Assembly (NCBI RefSeq): GCF_018137965.1
Contig: NZ_CP073100.1
Coordinates: 1,488,001-1,552,000 of the forward strand
From: Luteolibacter ambystomatis
GTDB taxonomy: Bacteria > Verrucomicrobiota > Verrucomicrobiia > Verrucomicrobiales > Akkermansiaceae
DNA: 64,000 nt
Direction: 5' to 3'
Every line of letters starts with the position of its first letter. Position 1 is the first letter of the stretch. Under the pieces are notes generated by a model. The model did not search any database. It was not told where the DNA came from and saw nothing but the letters and a program-made list of their open reading frames with translations. Below are positions 1 to 7,614 of this stretch, one piece after another. The position numbers and the translations under genes are program-made.

Positions 1-1568
1 AGATCACAATGCCCGGATTGCGCTCGCGCACGAGGGGCAGGGCGATGCGGGTGGCGGTAGTGTTTGGAAACGTGAACGCCACCAGACGCGCCCGCCCGAT
101 GCCCGCGAGATCGAGGGCTTCCGGATGGGTGGCGTCCGCGAAGAGGACGAGCTGACCCTTTTTCTTCAGGTCGCGGACCGTGTCGGAATTCAATTCCACG
201 ACCAGCGTGGCCACGCCGCAGCGCTTGAGGGCTTCATTGAGGGAGCGCCCCACCGGACCGTAGCCGATGATGACGGCATGGTCGCCGATCTCCTTGATGG
301 CCTTGGATGGAGCGAGGGACTCGGGAAGGGGCTTCTTGGATTTGAGCCAGCCGAGCAGTTCCAGCTTGCGGCCTACCGGACCGCTCAACCGCATCAAACC
401 CGGGACGAGACCCATGGTCACGGCGCTGCAGATCAGCAGGAGCTGCACCGTAGCTGGGTCGAAGGCGCGCAGGTAGGATGCCTTCTGCATCAGCACCAGC
501 GAGAATTCACCGGTGCTCGCCAGCGAGGCCGCAGCCAGCAGGGCGGGGCGGGGCGGGAGCTTCAGCACCCGTGATGCGGCGAAGGCCACACCACCTTTCA
601 AGGCAAGGATGGTTATGCAGCCGCCGAGCACGCGCGGCCAATCCGCGGCGATCACCCGCAGGTCGATCTGGAGGCCCACCGAGATGAAGAACAGCGCCAG
701 AAAGAGATCCTTGAAGGGCAGGATGTCCGCCATGATGCGGTGGCTGTAGATTGATTCACTGACCACCAGTCCTGCGGCGAAGGCACCCAGGGCAAGCGAC
801 AGATCGAGCGCGCCGCCTGCCATCGCGACGCCGCAACACAGGGCCACCACGGTGAGAGTGAACAGCTCGCGGCTGCGTGTCCGCGCCACCGCATGCAGCA
901 GCGGTGTGATACCGTAACGGCCCAGCAACAAGGCGCCGCCTAGGAAAAGGACGCCCTTGCCCATCGCCACCAGGACTCCACCGGCCACCGAGCCGTCACT
1001 CTTCCCGTAGAGCGACGGCAGGATCAGGATGAAGACAATCACGAGCAGGTCCTGGAACAAGGCGATGGCCAGTGCCACGCGCGCGCCGGGGTTGTTCGGC
1101 TGTCCGAGATCCTGGAAGGACTTCATCGCCACCGCTGTCGAACTGAGGGAAACGGCGACCGCCAGCACGATCGCCTCCGCCGTGGGAAATCCGAGCCATT
1201 TCGCGATCCCGCCTGCGATCGCACCGGTGAGACCGACCTGCAATCCACCACCTATCAGCGCCTTGCGCCATAGATGGCCCAGTTCGCCCAGTGAGAATTC
1301 GATGCCCAGCGTGAACATCAACAGGATCACACCGATCTCCGCCAGATGCGAAATCACCGCGTCGCTTTCCTCACGACCGCCGACGAATGGCAGCAGACCG
1401 CAATTCGCGATCACGACACCGCACAGCAGATAGCCGACGAGCAGGCTTTGGCGGAACTTGATGAGAACCAGCGACACCAGCACCGCCAGGATCAACACCA
1501 GGCTCAGCAAGGCGAACAACGGGGAGACGTTTGTCGCCCCGCTCGCGACCAACCACATGAAACTCATC
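1..1568 (-). CDS. Kef-type cation:proton antiporter (CPA2) with TrkA-N domain, partial at its C-terminus
   Basis: Inner-membrane monovalent cation/H+ exchanger, of the kind used for K+ efflux and pH or electrophile protection. The minus strand reads open from the ATG at 1568 through the left edge of the window with no stop, so 522 codons are visible and the end is missing. Roughly residues 10-400 form about a dozen hydrophobic helices, with family-typical stretches such as TLGIEFSLGEL and LFFISVGLQIDL. Near residue 428 a Rossmann nucleotide-binding fold begins (VIIGYGPVGRSL), which is the TrkA-N/RCK regulatory domain. A GGAGAG ribosome-binding site lies about 10 bases before the start. The transported ion cannot be told from sequence. 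Confidence 0.93.
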
Positions 1569-1683
1569 GTGGCAGTTCTCTCCATCCGGTGGCGATCCGG
1601 CAAAGACAAAATCCCGCAATCGACCGCGAATCCAACACAAGCCGCCGTCAGCCAATCGCTGCGAAAGGTGGCATGCTCATGCC

Positions 1684-1875
1684 ATGATGATGCCTGTGTT
1701 ACCCCGGTTGTTTCCGGCTCCGCTCCGGAAGAAGCTGCGGATCGGTTTCCAACTGGCTCTGTGGCTCGGGGTGCTGTGGGCGGAGTTGTTTCTCATCGCC
1801 GTGGTGAGATCCCATTTGTCCCATCCGCAGACTGGCAGGATCGTGATGGGTGCCGATCACGCGATGGCGGAATAG
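1684..1875 (+). CDS. Possible small single-pass membrane protein
   Basis: A 63-residue frame with a basic N-terminus (LRKKLR) followed by one clear hydrophobic segment of about 22 residues (residues 20-42). It lies between the divergent antiporter and the His/Cys-rich protein, in the same direction as the latter. I do not recognise a family. It could be a real short membrane protein or an accidental frame, because the only support is the hydrophobic profile and the position. Three ATG codons in a row leave the start uncertain by two codons. Confidence 0.35.
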   Translation: MMMPVLPRLFPAPLRKKLRIGFQLALWLGVLWAELFLIAVVRSHLSHPQTGRIVMGADHAMAE

Positions 1876-1923
1876 GAAACAGTGGGTTTGCTCTTGCATA
1901 AAAGTTGCTAAAGCGGGCATGAT

Positions 1924-2253
1924 GTGCCCGTGGAACGGCTCCGGAAATTCCGTCTGCTGAAGGCTGCCATTGTTGGCATCCTGCTATTCCAATTTGCCCT
2001 GATGGTGATGATGTCGGGGTCAGCCCGGCTGCACCACGATCTGCACTGTGATGCCGGTCATCCGGACCACCAGTGCGAGGTGACCTTGTTTACGAGCGGC
2101 ACGCTTGATGATGTGCCGCCGCCAGCCGTGATTCCGGCTCCGGTAATGGCTGCGCATCTGCCCGAGGTCCTGCCGCCCGTCTGCCGGGTGGCGGTGATTC
2201 CCGGCCATTTGATCGGCGGCATTCTCGCCCAGGCCCCTCCGCGCGCGCCCTAA
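1924..2253 (+). CDS. Small His/Cys-rich secreted or anchored protein upstream of a ZnuD-like receptor
   Basis: A 109-residue protein with a GTG start. Residues 11-32 form a signal peptide or membrane anchor. The next stretch is dense in possible metal ligands (HHDLHCDAGHPDHQCE, about residues 37-52: five His, two Cys, three Asp, one Glu). The rest is proline-rich. The layout resembles the small DUF2946-like proteins found beside metal-uptake or copper-response genes. It is followed after 120 bases by a TonB-dependent receptor in the same direction, so I infer a role in binding or delivering zinc or copper. No experimental function is known to me. Confidence 0.65.
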   Translation: MPVERLRKFRLLKAAIVGILLFQFALMVMMSGSARLHHDLHCDAGHPDHQCEVTLFTSGTLDDVPPPAVIPAPVMAAHLPEVLPPVCRVAVIPGHLIGGILAQAPPRAP

Positions 2254-2373
2254 CCTCGGGGATCCATTCCCCCGACGTTTCTGAAGCGACAGCACGACGC
2301 CCATGGCGGCGCGTGTCCGCCTGTCCGCGAATACCCTTTTTCAAAGGCGCCGCCATGCCTGCGTTCCAACAAC

Positions 2374-4500
2374 ATGAAACTCTTTTCCCGTTCCATTCTT
2401 ACCAGCATCAGCTTCCTCGCTACGATCACCCCGGTGCTTTGCGCCGAAGATACCACCTCCTCCAACAAGAAGAAGTCGGACGAAGCACTCGGCACGCTCG
2501 ATGATGTGCTCGTCAGCGGCAACCGTCTCGGGCAGACCCTCTTCGAACAGGTGCAACCTGCATCCGTGCTCAAGGGGGACGCCTTGCAGTTCAAGCTCCA
2601 GCCGACCCTCGGTGAAACGCTGAACAACGAACCGGGTGTCAGCTCGACTTCTTTCGGGCCCGGAGCCAGTCGTCCGATCATCCGCGGTCTCGGCGATGAC
2701 CGCGTGCGGATCCTCCAGAACGGCACATCGGTGCTTGATGTCTCGAATGTGAGCCCGGACCACGCGGTGGCTTCCGATCCGCTCACGATCAAATCCGTGG
2801 AGGTGCTTCGTGGGCCCGCATCGCTGCTCTACGGACCGAATACTGTCGGCGGGGTGGTCAATGTGATCGATGATCGCATTCCCACCGAAAAGTTCTCCGG
2901 CACGTGGCCGCAGGGAAAATTCGACTTCGGCGCGAGTTCGGCGGATGAACTGCTGTCATCGTCCGGTGCGGTGACGTGGGGTGCGGGACCGATCGTGTTC
3001 CATCTCGATGGCTTCGACCGCCAGACCGATGACATCCACATTCCCGGCTTCGCCCGTTCCGAGCGCGAGAGGCTCCTGAATCCTCTGCCCCCCGGCACGC
3101 CGGAGCCTTACGGCATCCTGCCGAACAGCGCCACGGACTCGAAGGGCGCAGGCTTGGGAAGCGCGTATGTGTGGGACGATGGCTATGTCGGCCTTTCCTA
3201 TTCCGGCATCGATTCCACCTACGGCACCGTGGCCGAGCCGGACGTCACCATCGGCCTGCGCCAACGCCGCTGGGACTTCCGTGGTGCGTTCTATCATCCG
3301 GCATCCTGGATCAAGGAGATCAATTACAAGTTCGGCTACTCCGACTACACCCACACCGAGTTCGAAGGCAGTGCACCCGGCACGCAGTTCGTCATCGAGG
3401 GATTCGATGCCCGTGCCGAACTGCTGCATGAGAAGCTCCACGGCTTCGAGGGAGCGTTCGGAGTGGAGGTTCAGAAGAGCGATTTCTCCGCACTCGGGGA
3501 CGAGGCCTTCCTGCCACACGTCGAGAACTGGACCAGTTCCGCGTTCGTCTTTGAAGAGTATGCTCTCAATGACAAGGTGCGTCTGCAATTCTCCACCCGC
3601 TACGACCACCAGACCAATGACACCGAGGCGGATCCGAAGTTCGGCCCGGGTCTGAATCGCACTTTTGATGCGTTCAGTGGTTCGGCGGGCATCGTTTACA
3701 ACCCCGTCGAGAATTACGCAATCACCGCCTCGCTCGCCTACACGCAGCGTCCGCCGACCTATGTGGAGTTGTTCGCGAACGGTCCTCATGTCGCCACCGG
3801 CACTATTGAGGTCGGCAATCCGAATCTTGGTACCGAAAACTCGTGGGCGCTCGATGTGTCCGTGAAGAAAAACGCGGGCTTTGTCACCGGCAGCGTCAGC
3901 GGCTTCTACTATCGATTCAACAACTACATCAGCCTCCAACCGACGGGTGTGATCGATCCGGTGGAACTGCTGCCGATCTTCAACTACCAAGCCATCAATG
4001 CGGACATCTATGGCGCGGAAGCGGAAGCGGTCTTCCACCTGCTCGCTCCAGCCGAAGCCAGCGATACGAAAGTCATGGCGGATCCCAAGGCGCAGATCCC
4101 CGCTGCCTTCAATCCGGACACGCAGAAGCTCGATTTGATCCTGCGTGCGGACTTCGTCCATGCCGAGGACCGCCGCACCGGCGAGGATCTGCCGCAGATG
4201 CCGCCGCTTCGCGGAACCGCGGCCCTTGATTACCGTATCGGCAAGTTCAGCGCGCGGGTGGAGGGAATCGCGGCCGCCGATCAGAACCGCACCGCCAACA
4301 ACGAACTGCCGACCGACGGCTACTTCCTCGTCAATGCCAGTCTCGGCTACGACTTGGATCTCGGTGGTGTGAAGACCACGCTCTATGTGAAGGGCTCGAA
4401 CCTTACCGATGCCGAAGTCCGCCAGAGCACCTCGGTGCTGAAGGATATTTCGCCCATGGCCGGGCGTGGCGTGATGGTGGGACTGCGCGGGGAGTTCTGA
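2374..4500 (+). CDS. TonB-dependent outer-membrane receptor, ZnuD-like
   Basis: A 708-residue outer-membrane receptor with a signal peptide (residues 1-24), a plug domain (about 45-165) and a 22-strand-type barrel ending in Phe. The plug carries the pattern NVSPDHAVASDPL, then EVLRGPASLLYG and NTVGGVVNVIDDRIP. That arrangement is typical of ZnuD-type zinc receptors more than of siderophore receptors. Long loops in the barrel contain His and Asp. The upstream His/Cys-rich gene fits a metal role. A strong terminator follows at once. The substrate (zinc, copper or another metal complex) is an inference from family resemblance. Confidence 0.88.
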   Translation: MKLFSRSILTSISFLATITPVLCAEDTTSSNKKKSDEALGTLDDVLVSGNRLGQTLFEQVQPASVLKGDALQFKLQPTLGETLNNEPGVSSTSFGPGASRPIIRGLGDDRVRILQNGTSVLDVSNVSPDHAVASDPLTIKSVEVLRGPASLLYGPNTVGGVVNVIDDRIPTEKFSGTWPQGKFDFGASSADELLSSSGAVTWGAGPIVFHLDGFDRQTDDIHIPGFARSERERLLNPLPPGTPEPYGILPNSATDSKGAGLGSAYVWDDGYVGLSYSGIDSTYGTVAEPDVTIGLRQRRWDFRGAFYHPASWIKEINYKFGYSDYTHTEFEGSAPGTQFVIEGFDARAELLHEKLHGFEGAFGVEVQKSDFSALGDEAFLPHVENWTSSAFVFEEYALNDKVRLQFSTRYDHQTNDTEADPKFGPGLNRTFDAFSGSAGIVYNPVENYAITASLAYTQRPPTYVELFANGPHVATGTIEVGNPNLGTENSWALDVSVKKNAGFVTGSVSGFYYRFNNYISLQPTGVIDPVELLPIFNYQAINADIYGAEAEAVFHLLAPAEASDTKVMADPKAQIPAAFNPDTQKLDLILRADFVHAEDRRTGEDLPQMPPLRGTAALDYRIGKFSARVEGIAAADQNRTANNELPTDGYFLVNASLGYDLDLGGVKTTLYVKGSNLTDAEVRQSTSVLKDISPMAGRGVMVGLRGEF

Positions 4501-4517
4501 TCGGACGCTAGGTTCAC

Positions 4518-4549
4518 AAGCTGGTCCGTCGCGGCGGACCAGCTTTTTT
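4518..4549 (+). terminator. Rho-independent terminator after the TonB receptor
   Basis: A perfect 11-bp stem (AAGCTGGTCCG pairing with CGGACCAGCTT) around a 6-base loop, followed by a run of T. It ends the receptor transcript before the LamG gene. Confidence 0.9.
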
Positions 4550-4617
4550 GGTCAGCTTCGGAGGCGGGAAGGTATGGAACGGCGCAATCGTTGTTTGTGC
4601 ATCGTTTCCTTCCTCCC

Positions 4618-5439
4618 ATGAATTCCTCCAAGCTGTTTTCGCTGTCCGCCCTTTCCCTGTTGATGCTGGCCTCCGCGGATGGCGCGTTGGTGGCGTATTG
4701 GAATCTGAATGAAAGCAGCGGCAATGTCGCCGATTCCTCGGGCAACGGCCTCACGGGAACGGCATCGGCAGGTGGTTTGACGTATTCGCAAGGTTCGGTG
4801 ACCGCCGGAACCTATGGCGCGCTGACGGTGGATTCCACGACAGCGGCGGCATTCGGGTCCTCGGTGGCTTTCACGCGCGCCAGCAGCGGTTCCTTCACGG
4901 TGCCTGGAACTGCCGGTGGTGTGCTGGAAAGTTTGGCGGAAGCTGGCCCGAGCACGGGGAGTTTCACTGTGATGGCATGGATCAATACCAGCGGACTGCC
5001 TGCGTCTACCACCTATCGGGTGTTCGGAACAGGCCCGAACGGCGGCTGGGGACTTGGTGTGGCGAATGTTGACCGGCTGAAATTCACCACGTTCGGAAAC
5101 ACCGACTATCTCTCGACCGGCACCGCGGGCTTCAACGGAAACTGGCATCACATCGCGGTGACGTGGAACAACGGCACGGTGACGAGCTATGTGGATGGGA
5201 ATGTTTTCGCGCTCGGCAGTGCTGCGACCACTTTCACGGATGAAGCCGGAACGATCTTCCGGATCGGCAGCAATTCGAACAACACGGACTTCTTCAACGG
5301 TCGGATTGACGAACTCAAGATCTACAATACCGCGATGAACGTGAACCAGATCCGCCTGGAAGCGGTTGCCGTGCCGGAACCTTCCGTGGCTCTGATCGGC
5401 AGCCTCGGTCTGCTGGCGTTGGTTCGTCGTCGTTGTTGA
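4618..5439 (+). CDS. LamG-domain PEP-CTERM surface protein
   Basis: A 273-residue exported protein. The ATG at 4618 gives a good signal peptide (MNSSKLFSLSALSLLMLASA); an upstream TTG at 4591 would only add a polar tail. Residues about 22-245 form one LamG/concanavalin-like jelly roll (the start VAYWNLNESSG and the end GRIDELKIYN are typical). The C-terminus VPEPSVALIGSLGLLALVRRR is a PEP-CTERM sorting signal: the VPEP motif, a hydrophobic helix and an arginine cluster. The LamG part is closely matched by the protein at 7615-10065, so the two are paralogues on either side of a sigma/FecR pair. A likely role is binding polysaccharide at the cell surface or in exopolymer. Confidence 0.9.
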   Translation: MNSSKLFSLSALSLLMLASADGALVAYWNLNESSGNVADSSGNGLTGTASAGGLTYSQGSVTAGTYGALTVDSTTAAAFGSSVAFTRASSGSFTVPGTAGGVLESLAEAGPSTGSFTVMAWINTSGLPASTTYRVFGTGPNGGWGLGVANVDRLKFTTFGNTDYLSTGTAGFNGNWHHIAVTWNNGTVTSYVDGNVFALGSAATTFTDEAGTIFRIGSNSNNTDFFNGRIDELKIYNTAMNVNQIRLEAVAVPEPSVALIGSLGLLALVRRRC

Positions 5440-5486
5440 TTTCCATTTTTGATGTCAGGATTGCCGGAATCCGGGTATGAACCGGC

Positions 5487-6038
5487 ATGATGGAGCCCGT
5501 TTCGGAGCCTGATGAAGCCCCGCCTCTCGACGAGGTGGGCTTCACGCGTGCGATCGAGGCTCTGCGCCCGGCTTTGCGAGGCTACGTGCTTTCCATTTTT
5601 CCACATCCCCACCTCTGCGAGGACATCGTCCAGGAAACCATGCTTTTCGCATGGGAAAGGCGGGGGGAGTTCAAGCCGGACACCAACCTGAAGGCCTGGA
5701 TATTCAAGACAGCCTATTTCAAGACCCTCGCCCAGCGGCGTGATGCCCAGCGGGACAAGCTGGTGACCTTCTCCGAGGATGTCCTCCAGAAAATCGCCGG
5801 TGCCGCCGAGGAGCGGGCGTCTGAAAACGACCGCCGCCTCTCCGCCTTGCAGGGCTGTCTCTCCACGCTGAAGCCGCAGGACTTCGCGCTGCTGAAACTC
5901 AAATATCTCGATCGGGGTTCACTGACCGCGCAGGCTCGCGAACAGAATATGGCCCCGAATCGCCTGCAAAAGGCCCTCTCCCGGCTGCGGCTGGCGCTGC
6001 GCCACTGCATCGAGGAAAAACTCGCCGCTTTCCAATGA
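5487..6038 (+). CDS. ECF-type RNA polymerase sigma factor (Rhodopirellula/Verrucomicrobium family)
   Basis: A 183-residue sigma factor. Region 2 contains LRGYVLSIFPHPHLCEDIVQ, then TMLFAWERR and NLKAWIFKTAYF, typical of the planctomycete/verrucomicrobial ECF group. Region 4 near residues 120-180 (FALLKLKYLDRGSL, then LSRLRLALRHC) is the -35-binding helix-turn-helix. Its end overlaps the FecR gene by four bases (ATGA), so the two are translationally coupled. That arrangement indicates a sigma/regulator pair that probably controls nearby surface-protein genes. The start could be either of two consecutive ATG codons. Confidence 0.92.
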   Translation: MMEPVSEPDEAPPLDEVGFTRAIEALRPALRGYVLSIFPHPHLCEDIVQETMLFAWERRGEFKPDTNLKAWIFKTAYFKTLAQRRDAQRDKLVTFSEDVLQKIAGAAEERASENDRRLSALQGCLSTLKPQDFALLKLKYLDRGSLTAQAREQNMAPNRLQKALSRLRLALRHCIEEKLAAFQ

Positions 6039-7513
6039 CATCCGCACCACCCAGCCCGGAACTCCGCCGGCTAGTCGATCGCCTGATGGACGGCGAGACG
6101 CTCTCACGTACGGAAATGGCGGGGTTGGAGGAGATGTTGGATTCTCCTGACGCACTCGCCTACTATCTTTCGGTGACATCGCAGGAAGGCATGATGCCGG
6201 AAGCGATCGCAGGAGCCGAACCGCCGGTGGAAGGGGACAAGGTCGTCCGCTTTCCATTCAGGATCATCTTCCAGGCTGCTGCGGCGTGTGCCATCTTCGT
6301 GATTGGTTGGCAACTCGGCCACCATCGTCCGGCACCAAAGCTCGAGACATCCCACTCACCGGCCGCCCGGATCACCGGCCTCATGGGCGTGGAATGGAAA
6401 TCGGGTGAAGAACCCGATCTGGTGGGTCATGGAGGCGTGGCCAAACGGCTGGCATTCCAATCCGGACTGGTGGAGGTCACCTACGGAAGTGGCGTCCGGG
6501 TGACCTTGGAAGGGCCGGCGGATTTCACCATCAATGACGAGACTTCCGGAAAACTCGATGCTGGCAAGCTGGTGGCATCCGTGCCCAAGGGGGCCGAGGG
6601 TTTCCGCGTGGACTATGCGAAGGGCAATGTCGTGGATCTCGGGACCGAGTTCGCGATGGATGCGCGTGACGACGGTTCGCTCGAACTGGGTGTGCTGGAT
6701 GGCAAGGTGGATCTCAATGTTCCGGGCGACACGCCGCGCCGCCTGCTGGTGAACCAAGCGGTAATCCATGGCAATGACGCTCAGGAACCGGTGCAGGCGA
6801 TTCCGCTGGACCGCGAGAAATTCGTGCGCCGCCTGCCGGCCCGGGATTTCCGCTGGAGCATGGATTCGTTTGAGCCGAAGCAACTGGAGTTCGATGTCAC
6901 CCACTTGATCTGGAAGGGATCGAGCTATCGGGCCATCTTCAAGTGGATCAACGGCAAGGATGCCATCATGGTTCATGATGTCGGCCTCTTCTGCGATGGC
7001 GAGTTGGTCGCGAAGGATTTCCACACCGGCAGCACGGGAGGGCTGCAGAAGGTGGACGCGAATGTTTACAAGCTCGACCTGAAGCCTTCCGATTTCCGAC
7101 GCGGACGCTGGACCATTCGGGCGTCCATCGATCCATACGCACGCTCGAAGGAGATCACGGGGCCGGTGCACAGCGAAGGTATCCTCCAGTTCGAGGAAGG
7201 AATGGCCACGTCCGCGGGACCATCGGATTTCATCGGTAGCTGGTCTTACTACCATGCGGGCAAACATTATGTCCGCAGCTTCCAACCGGATGGAACGGTC
7301 ATGTTCTCCGTGGATAATGTCCCGGGAGATTCATTCAAGGGCTCCCATTGGTCCGTGACGGATGGCGTGCTTGACGTCGATGTTCCGGGACAGATCGGGA
7401 TCGTGGAACAGCACGTGCTGAGGGATGCGAAGACACTTATTTTCATCACCAATCCGTATGACAACGCGGTGAAGTTGAAGGATGGAGAGACGGTGTCTCC
7501 GATGCAAAGATAG
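6035..7513 (+). CDS. FecR-domain membrane protein, probable regulator of the adjacent sigma factor
   Basis: A 492-residue protein. The cytoplasmic N-terminus (about 1-70) resembles an anti-sigma segment. One transmembrane helix follows at about 77-97 (IIFQAAAACAIFVIGWQLG). A FecR domain covers about 125-245, with the diagnostic VTYGSGVRVTLEGPADF and VDLGTEFAMD. The C-terminal half (about 270-490) is an extracytoplasmic beta-rich region I do not recognise. Translational coupling to the ECF sigma factor suggests surface signalling through the membrane. The inducing signal is unknown. Confidence 0.88.
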   Translation: MTSAPPSPELRRLVDRLMDGETLSRTEMAGLEEMLDSPDALAYYLSVTSQEGMMPEAIAGAEPPVEGDKVVRFPFRIIFQAAAACAIFVIGWQLGHHRPAPKLETSHSPAARITGLMGVEWKSGEEPDLVGHGGVAKRLAFQSGLVEVTYGSGVRVTLEGPADFTINDETSGKLDAGKLVASVPKGAEGFRVDYAKGNVVDLGTEFAMDARDDGSLELGVLDGKVDLNVPGDTPRRLLVNQAVIHGNDAQEPVQAIPLDREKFVRRLPARDFRWSMDSFEPKQLEFDVTHLIWKGSSYRAIFKWINGKDAIMVHDVGLFCDGELVAKDFHTGSTGGLQKVDANVYKLDLKPSDFRRGRWTIRASIDPYARSKEITGPVHSEGILQFEEGMATSAGPSDFIGSWSYYHAGKHYVRSFQPDGTVMFSVDNVPGDSFKGSHWSVTDGVLDVDVPGQIGIVEQHVLRDAKTLIFITNPYDNAVKLKDGETVSPMQR

Positions 7514-7614
7514 GAGGTGGGTAACTCCGGTATTTCGGTCAGCTTTTGACCGGCATGGGTATCAGGCAGCGGAAGGGGATCGAGTGATTCGTCTTCTTCC
7601 AGTTCTGCATTCCC

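Noticed and set aside
1881-1920. Possible Zur or Fur box before the metal-uptake genes
   Set aside because: TTGC repeats are visible but there is no convincing palindrome, so a metal-regulator site cannot be supported.
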